In this document: positions 16,966 to 27,866 of the stretch, piece after piece
Layout: every line of letters begins with the position of its first letter
How positions within the stretch are numbered: position 1 is the stretch's first letter
Assembly (NCBI RefSeq): GCF_900168325.1
Contig: NZ_FVZE01000001.1
Coordinates: 558,001 to 622,000, forward strand
Origin: Novosphingobium mathurense
Lineage (GTDB): Bacteria > Pseudomonadota > Alphaproteobacteria > Sphingomonadales > Sphingomonadaceae
Length of the DNA: 64,000 nt
Direction of reading: 5' to 3'
Program-made: the position numbers and the translations under genes
Notes under the pieces: generated by a model
Databases searched by the model: none
What the model saw: the letters and a program-made list of their open reading frames with translations, nothing else
Told to the model about the DNA's origin: nothing

Positions 16966-18084
16966 ATGAAGGCCACGATCGAACGTTCCACGCTCCTGCG
17001 TTGCCTGTCCCACGTGCAGTCAGTCGTTGAGCGGCGCAATACCATTCCCATTCTCTCGAACGTGCTGATCGAGGCAGCCGCGGGTGGTTCACTGCGGATC
17101 ATGGCGACCGACCTGGACATCCAGGTGGTTGAGAACCTGAACGCGGTCTCGGTCGACACGCCGGGAGCGATCACGGTTTCCGCGCACCTTCTTTTCGACA
17201 TCGCGCGCAAGCTGCCCGAAGGCAGCCAGGTGAGCCTCGACGCTGCCGACAACCGCATGGTGGTGAAGGCCGGGCGCAGCCGCTTCCAGTTGCCGACCCT
17301 GCCGCGCGACGACTTCCCGGTCATCGCCGAAGGCGAATTGCCGACGAGCTTCGAGATCCCTGCGGCAACGCTGGCGCAGATGATCGACCGGACCCGTTTC
17401 GCGATCTCGACCGAGGAAACGCGCTACTACCTGAACGGCATCTTCCTGCATGTCTCGGACGAGGAACTGAAGGCCGCGGCAACCGACGGTCACCGTCTCG
17501 CCCGCTTCACGATCAAGCGTCCCGACGGCGCAGAGGGCATGCCGGACGTGATCGTGCCGCGCAAATGCGTGGCCGAACTGCGCAAGCTGCTGGAAGAGGC
17601 GCTGGACACCAATGTCCTGATCGACCTTTCGGCCTCGAAGATCCGCTTCACACTGGGCGGTGAGAACGGCGTCGTCCTGACCAGCAAGCTGATCGACGGC
17701 ACTTTCCCGGACTACACGCGGGTCATCCCGACCGGGAACGACAAGCTGCTCCGGGTCGATCCGCGCACCTTCTTCGAAGGTGTGGACCGCGTGGCAACCA
17801 TTGCCACCGAAAAGACCCGAGCGGTGAAGATGGCTCTGGAACCCGATCGCGTGACGCTTTCGGTGACCTCGCCCGACAACGGCACCGCGGCCGAAGAAGT
17901 GCCGGCCGAATATGCGTCGGAAGGCTTCGAGATCGGCTTCAACGCCAATTACCTCAAGGACATCCTCGGCCAGATCGAAGGTGACAGCGTCGAAATGCAT
18001 CTGGCCGATGCCGGTGCGCCGACGCTGATCCGTCAGGACGAAAAGAGCCCGGCGCTCTACGTCCTGATGCCGATGCGTGTCTGA
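16966..18084 (+). CDS. dnaN: DNA polymerase III subunit beta (sliding clamp)
   Basis: A 372-residue beta clamp, the ring that holds Pol III and other proteins on DNA. The start MKATIERSTLLRCLSHVQSVVERRNTIPILSNVL-type and the end ALYVLMPMRV are diagnostic, and the protein has the full three-domain length. Neither dnaA nor recF is adjacent, so this is not the classical dnaA-dnaN-recF origin arrangement. The 224 bp upstream hold no gene. A strong terminator follows 26 bp after the stop. Confidence 0.97.
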   Translation: MKATIERSTLLRCLSHVQSVVERRNTIPILSNVLIEAAAGGSLRIMATDLDIQVVENLNAVSVDTPGAITVSAHLLFDIARKLPEGSQVSLDAADNRMVVKAGRSRFQLPTLPRDDFPVIAEGELPTSFEIPAATLAQMIDRTRFAISTEETRYYLNGIFLHVSDEELKAAATDGHRLARFTIKRPDGAEGMPDVIVPRKCVAELRKLLEEALDTNVLIDLSASKIRFTLGGENGVVLTSKLIDGTFPDYTRVIPTGNDKLLRVDPRTFFEGVDRVATIATEKTRAVKMALEPDRVTLSVTSPDNGTAAEEVPAEYASEGFEIGFNANYLKDILGQIEGDSVEMHLADAGAPTLIRQDEKSPALYVLMPMRV

Positions 18085-18110
18085 CCGCAGGGTTCATGAA
18101 CAAGACAAGA

Positions 18111-18144
18111 GGGCCGGAGCGAAAGCTTCCGGCCCTTTTCCTTT
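18111..18144 (+). terminator. Rho-independent terminator of dnaN
   Basis: GGGCCGGA and TCCGGCCC form an 8 bp stem around GCGAAAGCT (GC pairs extend it), followed by TTTTCCTTTT. Confidence 0.88.
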
Positions 18145-18207
18145 TCGGGCATTTGACAGGATCGCTCTCGGGCCACAGCCACCCTGCGACACGGTAGCTG
18201 GAGATGA

Positions 18208-18560
18208 ATGGGGAAGATGGGGAGGGAAGCGAAGCCCGGTGAAGCGATCGACCGGCGGGCATGGCGTCTCATTCCGGTCGTGCTCCTGCTTGTTATCTTT
18301 GCCATCACAGTCTTTCGTTCCACTGCGGGTGCAGCGCTGCTACCGGGCCTCGATCGGGGCGCAACCTCCAGTCCGACGCCACCTGCGACAGCGGATCGGA
18401 TGAGCGGATCGCGAGGCGTATCGAAAGGATTTTCGCGGCCGTGCCGCCCCCGGTGACGCCCGAGCACGCCGCGCCGGACGACGAGATGATTGCAAAGAAG
18501 CGCAGTGCCGGGCGCGAGGCGGAAAAGGACCTGCGCGATTCGAGGAGGCCCGTGGAATAG
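18208..18560 (+). pseudogene. small single-pass membrane protein gene with an apparent frameshift
   Basis: From the ATG at 18208 a frame with a clear membrane helix (LIPVVLLLVIFAITVF, residues 22-37) runs to about 18355, then decays into low-GC3 codons and stops at 18456. The next frame carries strongly GC3-biased codons from about 18363 to the stop at 18560, encoding a charged segment (DERIARRIERIFAAV, then ...AEKDLRDSRRPVE). The joined length is 353 bp, one base short of 118 codons. The switch coincides with CGGGGCG at 18355-18361. A one-base loss in that run, real or due to sequencing, would explain this. GGAG at 18200-18203 is close to the start. The function is unknown. Confidence 0.5.
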
Positions 18561-18587
18561 CTCCACGGATCTCCTGCGCATTAGAAC

Positions 18588-19898
18588 CTACGGCTTGCTG
18601 GCTGCTGCGATCATCTTCTCGACCGCTACGAACTTCTCGCGCGGTGAACCGTCGCGGGCATTGGCGACTTCGGCCTCGTCGATCTTCTGCCAGTCGGTGA
18701 ACTTCATGTAATTGATGCCGCGCTGGGCAGCGAGCGCGTCGAAACCGGGACGCCCTGCCTTGCCGGTGCCTTCGCCGATGTCCTCGGCGACTTTCTCGAT
18801 GATGGCAAAGCCGTCGGGGCGATTGGTGCCGATCGTCCCGGTCGGCCCGCGCCGCGCCCAGCCTACGCAGTAGAGGCCGGGGGAAATCCGTCCCTCCTCG
18901 TTCGCGAAGCGACCGTTGCGCTCATCGAAGGGCACGTCTGGGATCTTGGAGGTCTGGTAGCCGATGCAGGCGACTACCAGTCCGGCAGGAATGCGATAGG
19001 TTTCGCCGGTTCCGATGGCCTTGTCGCCATCGAGGCGGGTGCGCTCCACCTCGATCTCCTCGGCGCGTTCGGTCCCGATGATCGCCTTGGGCGAGGCGAA
19101 GAAGTCGAACTCGACACGCACCTGATCGGGCTTGCACTCCCCCTGGTCGGTGCCGGCGAAGCTGCGCAGGTGCCCCACCGACTTGCGCTGGCCGGGCTCG
19201 AGGGTGGCGTCCTCGCTCTCGTCGGGAAGGTCGGCGGCTTCGACCCGCGGGCATGCCCGTTCGAGGTGGCCCAACTCGCCCAGTTCCTTGGGCGTCATCG
19301 CGATTTGGTGCGGTCCGCGCCGACCGAGAATGACGATGCGTCGGATCTTCGAGGCGTCGAGCGCAGTCAGGGCATGGGAGACGATGTCGCTTCCCGCGAA
19401 CTCCGCCTGCGACTTGGCGAGAATGCGCGCAACGTCGAGCGCGACATTGCCGTTGCCGATGATGACGGCGGTGTCGTGCGATAGGGCGGGGTCGAGATCG
19501 GCAAAGTCGGGGTGGCCGTTGTACCAGCCGACGAAAGAGGCGCTGCCGAAGACGTTGGGCAGGTTTTCGCCCTCGATTCCCAGCTTGCGGTCATTGGGTG
19601 CGCCAGTGGCGAGGATGACTGCGTCGTAAAGCGCCTGCAGTTCGCTGATCGTCAGATCGCGTCCGATCATCACGTTGCCGACGAAGCGCACGTTGTCGGT
19701 CAGCGCTGTCGCCTCGTAGCGGCGCGATACACCCTTGATCGACTGGTGATCGGGCGCAACGCCGCTGCGGATCAGACCGAAAGGAACGGGCAGGGTGTCG
19801 AAAATGTCGACCCTGACGTCTTCTCCCCACTGCTTGAGCGCCGCTTCCGCTGTGTAGTAGCCGGCAGGCCCGGAACCGACGATCGCAATATGCCGCAT
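18588..19898 (-). CDS. ferredoxin--NADP+ reductase (adrenodoxin-reductase type, FprA-like)
   Basis: A 436-residue flavoprotein that passes electrons from NADPH to ferredoxin, or the reverse. The FAD motif MRHIAIVGSGPAGYYTAEAAL opens the protein. FDTLPVPFGLIRSGVAPDHQSIKGV is diagnostic of the adrenodoxin-reductase class, the NADP region is IIGNGNVALDVARIL, and WARRGPTGTIGTNRPDG near the C-terminus completes the pattern. The start at 19898 has GGGAG ahead of it; the longer open frame upstream to 20336 is unsupported. The redox partner is not in the window. Confidence 0.9.
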   Translation of the reverse strand: MRHIAIVGSGPAGYYTAEAALKQWGEDVRVDIFDTLPVPFGLIRSGVAPDHQSIKGVSRRYEATALTDNVRFVGNVMIGRDLTISELQALYDAVILATGAPNDRKLGIEGENLPNVFGSASFVGWYNGHPDFADLDPALSHDTAVIIGNGNVALDVARILAKSQAEFAGSDIVSHALTALDASKIRRIVILGRRGPHQIAMTPKELGELGHLERACPRVEAADLPDESEDATLEPGQRKSVGHLRSFAGTDQGECKPDQVRVEFDFFASPKAIIGTERAEEIEVERTRLDGDKAIGTGETYRIPAGLVVACIGYQTSKIPDVPFDERNGRFANEEGRISPGLYCVGWARRGPTGTIGTNRPDGFAIIEKVAEDIGEGTGKAGRPGFDALAAQRGINYMKFTDWQKIDEAEVANARDGSPREKFVAVEKMIAAASKP

Positions 19899-20112
19899 GA
19901 ATGAGTCTCCCAGGGTGTGCGGAAGCTGTCCCGCTGCTTTGTGCCGAAGCAAGCATGCCCGGGGGGCAATCGGCAAGAGAAATCGCCAAGAAACCCCGCT
20001 TTTGAGCGCCTGATTTGCCGCAATAATGCAACGGTTTGGCCGGTGGGTCGGACCTGCGCCTACGGGTGATGACTTAACCGTTTCGCAATGCCCCTCACGG
20101 CATAGACTCATC

Positions 20113-22836
20113 ATGGCATCCAAGGGGCTTCCGACATCGCTGGAAAAGGTGCGGTCCAGTGCGCGCGCGGTGCGTTCGCAGGGCGCCGATGGCGGATTCG
20201 CGAAGCGACCCGATTCGCCGCAGCCGGTCGAAAAGACGGAAGCAGGCAACTTCGCGCTATTCCGATCCGACTTGCCGAGCAGCGATCCCCTGCATTTCTT
20301 CATCGCGGCCCGCTGGGAGCTGATGGGCCCGGTCATGCTGATGATGATGGTGGCGATGGGGCTGCTGTCAGCCAGCTACCCCGGCCTGTTGCCATCTGCG
20401 TGTGGCCTTGTAGCCATACTGCTCTGCCTAGCCTCGCCGATCTTCGCGCGCTGGGAGCAGGCCCTGCATCACACGGCCTGGCAGCGTTACCCGCTGATGC
20501 TCCTCGCCGTGGCCGCGCCCATGGGCATCTTCGGTTTCGGAACGGTCCGCTGGAGCCAGTACAGTCCGGACTTCGATCTGGCGCTCATGGTCAATTCGTT
20601 CGTCATTCTCATGCTTGTGGCGGCCGCCCTGCTGCAAGGGCGGACGACTTCGATCATCGGTGCGACGCTGGCCCTGTGGAGCAGCGGGACTTTCGTCTCA
20701 CGCTCGTTCGGCGCCGTCCTCCTCCTCGCATTGGGCGGTTGCCTGGCCCTCTATCTCGGCATTCGCCAGAGTCGCATCGCAAGGCGTGAAGCCGACAGGC
20801 TGGCCGAGCGGGAAAAGGAGCAGCGCCGCGCCGAGGAACTGCTCAACGAATACGAACAGACCGGGCAGGGCTGGTTCTGGGAAACCGACCGGCGCGGGCA
20901 GATCGTTTATGTATCTCCGCGCATCGCCCAGCTCGTGGACAAGCCGTTGGAGGAACTGGAAGGTCGACCCTTTACCAGTCTCTTCCTGCTCCAAGGACAG
21001 CAACAGGAAAGCGAGCGCACGCTTGTTTTCCACCTCTCCACCCGGTCCTCGTTCCAGGACCTGTCGGTGCGCGCTGCGACCGATGAGGAGGAAGAACGCT
21101 GGTGGTCGATCAGCGGGCGGCCGGTGCTCGACCAGTTCAACAATTTCATGGGCTTTCGCGGATCGGGCACCGACCTGACCGAGACGCGCAAGTCGCAGCA
21201 GCACGTGACCCAGCTGGCCCGATTCGATTCGCTGACCAAGCTGGCGAACCGCTTCCAGATGTCCGAGTGGCTGGAGAAGCTGCTCAATTCGCCGCGCATC
21301 GACAGCCGCAGCTGCGCGGTCTTCCTGCTCGATCTCGACCGTTTCAAGCAGGTCAACGATACCATGGGCCACCCCGCCGGCGACGCCCTTCTGGTGCAGG
21401 TGGCGGACCGCCTGCGCTCGACCGTCGCGAACATGGGCCGCGTCGGCCGTCTCGGCGGCGATGAGTTCCAGGTCCTGCTTCCCGGCCATCACCAGCGCGA
21501 GGGTCTGGCGCATCTGGCCCGGCGGATCATCGAGAACCTGTCACAGCCCTATTCGATCGAGGGCAGCCGTGTCGTCATCGGCGCATCCTTAGGCATTTCC
21601 GTATGTCCGGACGACGGCACGACATCGGAGGCGATCATCCGCAATGCGGACCTCGCCCTCTATGCCGCGAAGGGCGGCGGGCGCGGGCGGCATCACTTTT
21701 ACGACGAGGACCTGCACAGCGACGCGCAGGAGCGCCAGCAGCTTGAGCAGGACTTGCGCGACGCCATTGCCGAAGGCGCACTGGAACTGCACTACCAGCC
21801 ACAAGTGCGCACGACGACCGAACAGATCACCGGGTTCGAGGCGCTGCTGCGCTGGAATCATCCCAAGCATGGCTACATGTCCCCGGCCAAGTTCGTGCCG
21901 ATCGCCGAGGAAACCGGCCTTGTCGCCCAGATCGGCGAGTGGGCCCTGCGCACGGCCTGCCGCGATCTGGCTACCTGGCCCGATGACGTGCGCGTCGCCG
22001 TCAATGTGTCGCCGCTCCAGTTCGCCAATCCCGCGCTGCCGGCCATCGTCACCAGCGCCATCGCTTCCTCCGGCATCGCGCCGGGGCGCCTCGAACTCGA
22101 GATCACCGAAAGCGTCTTCCTGGGCGACGACAAGTCGACCGAGGCGATGTTCTCATCGCTCAAGGGCGTTGGCGTGCGGCTTGCGCTGGATGACTTCGGT
22201 ACCGGCTATTCCTCGCTCGGCTATCTGAAGAAGGCGCCTTTCGACAAGATCAAGATCGACCAGAGCTTCGTGCGCGGTGCCACTGTCCCTGGAAGCCGCA
22301 ACGGGGCGATCATTGCTTCGATCGTCAGCCTTGCCGAAGCGCTCGGCATGGAAACGACGGCTGAAGGGGTCGAAACGCTCGACGAACTGGAACTCGTGCG
22401 CGAGCTGGGCTGCAGCCATGTACAGGGCTACATCTACGAACGCAGCCTGACCGCCGAGGAGGCCACCCGCCGCCTCGAAGAAGGTCTCATCGCCGTGGCC
22501 AAAGGCCCGCGCTCGGCGCGTGCCGCGCGCCAGACGATGCTGCGCAAGGTCGTGCTCGACCACGATTCCCACAGCTACCACGCGACGATCCGCAATATCT
22601 CGCGCACCGGCGCGCTGGTGGAGGGGCTGTGGAACGTTCCGGCAGGCACGCGCTTTGCGATTCACCTTGCCGATAACTGCATCGTCGTGGCCGAAGCGCA
22701 GTGGTGCAAGGAAGACCGGATGGGCGTGAAATTCGCCCGTCCGCTGGAAATAGATGCCAAGGGAGCCGTCGTGTTTACCCCGCCGCGCCTGCCGCGCGAC
22801 AAGAAGGAAACGGGAGTCCTGCGCAAGGCAGGCTGA
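20113..22836 (+). CDS. membrane PAS-GGDEF-EAL protein with a C-terminal PilZ domain
   Basis: About 907 residues. After a Pro/Ser-rich cytoplasmic leader come several membrane helices (roughly residues 70-225), a coiled charged linker, a PAS domain ([19 protein letters not shown], about 245-355), a GGDEF domain with intact GGDEF at 448-452, an EAL domain (EALLRW, E576; [27 protein letters not shown]) and a PilZ domain with NISRTG at 828-833. Both catalytic domains look competent for making and hydrolysing c-di-GMP. No RxxD inhibitory site precedes GGDEF. PilZ would bind the product, which suggests self-sensing. The start is uncertain: 20026 is an alternative, and neither has a strong ribosome binding site. 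Confidence 0.88.
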   Translation: MASKGLPTSLEKVRSSARAVRSQGADGGFAKRPDSPQPVEKTEAGNFALFRSDLPSSDPLHFFIAARWELMGPVMLMMMVAMGLLSASYPGLLPSACGLVAILLCLASPIFARWEQALHHTAWQRYPLMLLAVAAPMGIFGFGTVRWSQYSPDFDLALMVNSFVILMLVAAALLQGRTTSIIGATLALWSSGTFVSRSFGAVLLLALGGCLALYLGIRQSRIARREADRLAEREKEQRRAEELLNEYEQTGQGWFWETDRRGQIVYVSPRIAQLVDKPLEELEGRPFTSLFLLQGQQQESERTLVFHLSTRSSFQDLSVRAATDEEEERWWSISGRPVLDQFNNFMGFRGSGTDLTETRKSQQHVTQLARFDSLTKLANRFQMSEWLEKLLNSPRIDSRSCAVFLLDLDRFKQVNDTMGHPAGDALLVQVADRLRSTVANMGRVGRLGGDEFQVLLPGHHQREGLAHLARRIIENLSQPYSIEGSRVVIGASLGISVCPDDGTTSEAIIRNADLALYAAKGGGRGRHHFYDEDLHSDAQERQQLEQDLRDAIAEGALELHYQPQVRTTTEQITGFEALLRWNHPKHGYMSPAKFVPIAEETGLVAQIGEWALRTACRDLATWPDDVRVAVNVSPLQFANPALPAIVTSAIASSGIAPGRLELEITESVFLGDDKSTEAMFSSLKGVGVRLALDDFGTGYSSLGYLKKAPFDKIKIDQSFVRGATVPGSRNGAIIASIVSLAEALGMETTAEGVETLDELELVRELGCSHVQGYIYERSLTAEEATRRLEEGLIAVAKGPRSARAARQTMLRKVVLDHDSHSYHATIRNISRTGALVEGLWNVPAGTRFAIHLADNCIVVAEAQWCKEDRMGVKFARPLEIDAKGAVVFTPPRLPRDKKETGVLRKAG

Positions 22837-22868
22837 CAGGTGCGAAAAGCGCTGCTAACGGCGCACTC

Positions 22869-24686
<1,818 letters not shown>

Positions 24687-24693
24687 GAAGACC

Positions 24694-24718
24694 GGGTCTC
24701 GTCCAAAGGAGGAGACCC
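24694..24718 (+). terminator. weak stem-loop after lepA
   Basis: GGGTCTC (24694-24700) pairs with GAGACCC (24712-24718); no T tract follows. GGTCTCG recurs near 24746. A transcript end for lepA is plausible but not proven. Confidence 0.35.
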
Positions 24719-24820
24719 CGAGCTTCGCCGGGATGGCTGCAAGGTCTCGACCCCGGCTCTGTTGCAGCGTTGAGGCCATTGTCCTTGCAGTGACGCATGT
24801 ACCGCTTCGCGCCGTGCACC

Positions 24821-24849
24821 GCTTCTGATAGAGAACGTCTATCTGAAGC
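24821..24849. promoter_or_regulatory. LysR-type operator upstream of the regulator gene
   Basis: Arms GCTTCTGATAG (24821-24831) and CTATCTGAAGC (24839-24849) match at 10 of 11 positions around 7 bases. The core is ATAG-N7-CTAT, the known OxyR/LysR half-site layout. It ends 15 bp before the LysR start codon, the place expected for autoregulation. Confidence 0.65.
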
Positions 24850-24864
24850 GATCGGAACGGACGA

Positions 24865-25761
24865 ATGCAGTTGAGGGCATTGCGCTATTTCGTGACGCTG
24901 GCGCGCGAAGGGCACTTTGCGCGGGCGGCGGAGGCTTGCGGGGTGACGCAGCCGACGCTTTCGTCGGCTCTGGCTGCGCTTGAGGACCAGCTTGGCAAGC
25001 GTCTCGTAGAGCGCGACCGGCGCTTCATCGGTCTGACCCAGGAGGGCCGCGCGATGTTGCCCTGGGCGCAACAGTTGCTCGCCGCGCACGAAGGCATGGT
25101 CCATGCGGTCGAGGCGCTCGACGGGCCGTTGCATGGTGAGTTCCGCCTGGGCGTGATACCGGCAGCAACGCCCAGCGTCGGTGCGTTTTCCGAGGCGTTG
25201 CTGCGCTTGCATCCGGGCATGACGATCTCGGTGCGCTCGCAGACTTCGCGTGAGATCGTGCGCGCCATCGAAGCCTATGAGATCGACGCCGGGATCACTT
25301 ATCTCGACCATGAAAGTCCGGCCAATGTCATCAGCGTGCCGCTCTATGCCGAACGCTATGTATTCGTAACCGCGGCCGGTGAACGCAGCCCCGCGCCCGG
25401 GCCGGTCTCATGGGGGCAGATCGAGGGCTATCCCCTCTGCCTGCTACACCAGGGCATGCAGAATCGGCGTATTCTCGACACGCTCATGAGCGGGCAGGGC
25501 GTCTCGGTGCGGCCGCGGGCGACGGCGGACGGTTATGTTGCACTGCTGGCGATGGTGCGTTCCGGCGGCCTCGCGACGGTCATGCCCGAGCGCTATGTCG
25601 GGCTGATCGAAGGAGCCGGCTGGGCCAGTGTCCATCCACTGGCGATGGATGCTGCGGTCAGCCGGATCGGGGTGATCGTCGGAGATCGCGCGCCGCTCGA
25701 TCCGGTGGCGAATGCCGCGCTGGGCTGCGCACGGTCCATTGCAGGAGTGGACGGAGTTTGA
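24865..25761 (+). CDS. LysR family transcriptional regulator, probable regulator of the formate dehydrogenase genes
   Basis: A 298-residue LysR-type regulator. The N-terminal winged helix-turn-helix spans residues 1-60 (LRALRYFVTLAREGHFARAAEACGVTQPTLSSALAALEDQLG), with recognition helix QPTLS as in OxyR. A substrate-binding-like effector domain follows. The OxyR redox cysteine pair is not conserved in a recognisable way, so it is not OxyR itself. Its stop codon is 84 bp before fdsG on the same strand. Matching ATAG/CTAT-type dyads lie before its own start and before fdsG, so it likely controls both. The formate-responsive FdsR-like role is inferred from position. Confidence 0.8.
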   Translation: MQLRALRYFVTLAREGHFARAAEACGVTQPTLSSALAALEDQLGKRLVERDRRFIGLTQEGRAMLPWAQQLLAAHEGMVHAVEALDGPLHGEFRLGVIPAATPSVGAFSEALLRLHPGMTISVRSQTSREIVRAIEAYEIDAGITYLDHESPANVISVPLYAERYVFVTAAGERSPAPGPVSWGQIEGYPLCLLHQGMQNRRILDTLMSGQGVSVRPRATADGYVALLAMVRSGGLATVMPERYVGLIEGAGWASVHPLAMDAAVSRIGVIVGDRAPLDPVANAALGCARSIAGVDGV

Positions 25762-25791
25762 TTGATATTGTCTATCAGGCATTGCTCTAAT
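25760..25791 (+). promoter_or_regulatory. fdsG promoter with overlapping LysR operator
   Basis: GATTG (25760-25764), 7 bases, then CTATC (25772-25776) repeats the core of the dyad ahead of the regulator gene with one mismatch. It overlaps the -35 (TTGATA, 25762-25767) of a candidate promoter whose -10 is TCTAAT (25786-25791), spacer 18. The start codon of fdsG is at 25846. Confidence 0.5.
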
Positions 25792-25845
25792 CAATTTGAC
25801 CGGCTTTGCCCGATGTCGCAGCGTGGCGGCAAAGAGAAAGATGCC

Positions 25846-26310
25846 ATGACAGATATTGCCGGGATACAGACCGCTATCGACCGCTTCATGCAGTCGGATA
25901 TGCGCGGCGCTCTGCTGCCGCTGCTGCACGCGCTGCAGGAGGAGTTCGGCCATGTCGATCCGGCCGCCGTGCCGTTGATCGCCGATGCTCTCAACCTCAG
26001 CCGCGCCGAAGTGCATGGCGTGATCAGCTTCTACCACGATTTCCGGACCGAGCCGCCGGCGCGCCATGTCGTCAAGTTGTGCCGCGCGGAAAGCTGCCAG
26101 TCGCGCGGCGGTGCGGCCATCGAGGCGCAGCTGTCGCACCAGCTCGGCGTCGCCATGGGCCATTCCCGCAAGGACGGACAGGTCGCGCTTGAGCCGGTCT
26201 ACTGTCTCGGCCTGTGCGCCATCGGCCCCAATGCGCTCGTCGACGACCGGCCGGTTGCCCGGATCGACAGTGCCCGTGTCGTGGCCATTGCCAACGAGGT
26301 GGAAGCATGA
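25846..26310 (+). CDS. fdsG: NAD-dependent formate dehydrogenase, gamma subunit (NuoE-like)
   Basis: A 154-residue [2Fe-2S] subunit homologous to NuoE. The helical N-terminal part (LLPLLHALQEEFGHVDPAAVPLIADALNLSRAEVHGVISFYHDF-type) leads to the thioredoxin-like domain with cluster ligands CRAESC and CLGLC. It passes electrons between the FMN subunit and the rest of the soluble complex. The start at 25846 follows a modest AGAGAAAG site; the upstream open frame lies in the promoter. It overlaps fdsB by 4 bp (ATGA). Confidence 0.92.
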   Translation: MTDIAGIQTAIDRFMQSDMRGALLPLLHALQEEFGHVDPAAVPLIADALNLSRAEVHGVISFYHDFRTEPPARHVVKLCRAESCQSRGGAAIEAQLSHQLGVAMGHSRKDGQVALEPVYCLGLCAIGPNALVDDRPVARIDSARVVAIANEVEA

Positions 26311-27860
26311 CCCGCGTCTTCATCAGCAAGGACATGGCCTCCGTGGCGCTCGGCGCAGACGCTGTGGCGCAGGCGTTCGCCAAGGCAGGCTGCGAGGTTG
26401 TGCGCACCGGCTCGCACGGTCTCTTTGCCATTGAGCCGCTCGTCGAGGTAGAGACGTCAGAGGGTCGCGTGGCCTATGGTCCGGTCGGCCCCGATGACGT
26501 CGCTGCCGTTCTGGATGGCAGCCATGGAACGCGCATCGGTGCCATTGCCGATCATCCCTTCTTCGTGCGCCAGCAGCGCTTCACTTTCGCGCGCTGCGGC
26601 GTGACCGATCCGCTGAGCCTTTCCGACTATGGCGTCCATGGCGGCTGGAAGGGGCTCGAGGCGGCCACTGCGCTTTCTGCGCAGGATGTCGTCGATGCCG
26701 TCAAGGCTTCGGGCCTGCGCGGCAGGGGCGGCGCAGGCTTTCCCACCGGCATCAAGTGGCAGACCGTTCTCGATACCCCGGCGGACGAGAAGTTCATCGT
26801 CTGCAACGCGGACGAGGGGGACAGTGGCACCTTTGCCGACCGCATGCTCATGGAAGGCGATCCCTATTGCCTGATCGAGGGCATGGCTATTGCCGGACAC
26901 GCGGTCGGCGCAGGGCGCGGCTACATCTACATCCGTAGCGAGTATCCCTTCGCGATCGAAGCCATGCGCGAAGCCATTGCCCGTTCCGCATCCAGGATCG
27001 CGCCGTTCACGCTGGAAGTGCGCGTCGGCGCGGGGGCCTATGTCTGCGGCGAGGAGACCGCGCTGCTCGATTCCATCGAGGGCAAGCGCGGGCAGGTGCG
27101 AGCCAAGCCACCTTTGCCCGCTATCGAAGGACTCTGGGGCAAGCCCACGGTCATCAACAATGTCCTGAGCCTTGCCGCCGTGCCCTTCATCCTCGCCGAA
27201 GGGGCGCAGTCCTATGCCGATGTCGGCTTCGGCAGGTCGCGCGGCACGATGCCGATCCAGATCGCCGGAAACGTCAGGAACGGCGGGCTCTACGAAGTCG
27301 GCTTCGGCGTGACGCTGGGCGAGCTGGTGAATGGGATCGGCGGCGGCACGGCCAGTGGTCGTCCGGTCCGCGCGGTGCAGGTCGGCGGACCGCTGGGCGC
27401 CTATTTCCCGCCCTCGATGTTCCATCTGCCCTTCGACTACGAGGCTTTCGCGCAGGCGGGCGGGTTGATCGGCCATGCCGGGATCACCGTTTTCGACGAC
27501 AGCGTCGACATGGCGCACATGGCGCGGTTCGCCATGGAGTTCTGCGCAGTCGAAAGCTGCGGCAAGTGCACGCCCTGCCGCATCGGCTCCACCCGCGGCG
27601 TCGAACTGATCGACCGCATCGTCGCCAAGGCTCCGCGCGCGGCAGGCGCGCTGGAAACCATGCCGCAGATCCGCAACGCCAGCCGCGCGGCCCGCACGCA
27701 CGACGAGGAAGTCGAACTGTTGCGCGACCTTTGCGACACCATGAAGCACGGTTCGCTCTGCGCACTGGGCGGCTTTACGCCCTACCCGGTCCTGAGTGCG
27801 CTAGACCATTTCCCCGAAGACTTCGGCGGCGGCGATGCGCTGCGCGAAGCGGCGGAGTAA
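26307..27860 (+). CDS. fdsB: NAD-dependent formate dehydrogenase, beta subunit (NuoF-like diaphorase)
   Basis: A 517-residue diaphorase subunit. A short N-terminal thioredoxin-like region precedes the NuoF core: NADH/FMN motif GLRGRGGAGFPTGIKW, CNADEGDSGTFADR, the SLBB-type middle and the [4Fe-4S] motif ESCGKCTPCRIG near residue 415. It binds FMN and reduces NAD+. It is cytoplasmic and translationally coupled to fdsG by a 4 bp overlap; fdsA follows 6 bp later. Confidence 0.94.
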   Translation: MTRVFISKDMASVALGADAVAQAFAKAGCEVVRTGSHGLFAIEPLVEVETSEGRVAYGPVGPDDVAAVLDGSHGTRIGAIADHPFFVRQQRFTFARCGVTDPLSLSDYGVHGGWKGLEAATALSAQDVVDAVKASGLRGRGGAGFPTGIKWQTVLDTPADEKFIVCNADEGDSGTFADRMLMEGDPYCLIEGMAIAGHAVGAGRGYIYIRSEYPFAIEAMREAIARSASRIAPFTLEVRVGAGAYVCGEETALLDSIEGKRGQVRAKPPLPAIEGLWGKPTVINNVLSLAAVPFILAEGAQSYADVGFGRSRGTMPIQIAGNVRNGGLYEVGFGVTLGELVNGIGGGTASGRPVRAVQVGGPLGAYFPPSMFHLPFDYEAFAQAGGLIGHAGITVFDDSVDMAHMARFAMEFCAVESCGKCTPCRIGSTRGVELIDRIVAKAPRAAGALETMPQIRNASRAARTHDEEVELLRDLCDTMKHGSLCALGGFTPYPVLSALDHFPEDFGGGDALREAAE

Positions 27861-27866
27861 GACCTG

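Noticed and set aside
24865..25761. LysR regulator as OxyR
   Set aside because: The DNA-recognition helix resembles OxyR, but the effector domain does not show the two redox cysteines in their usual sequence context.
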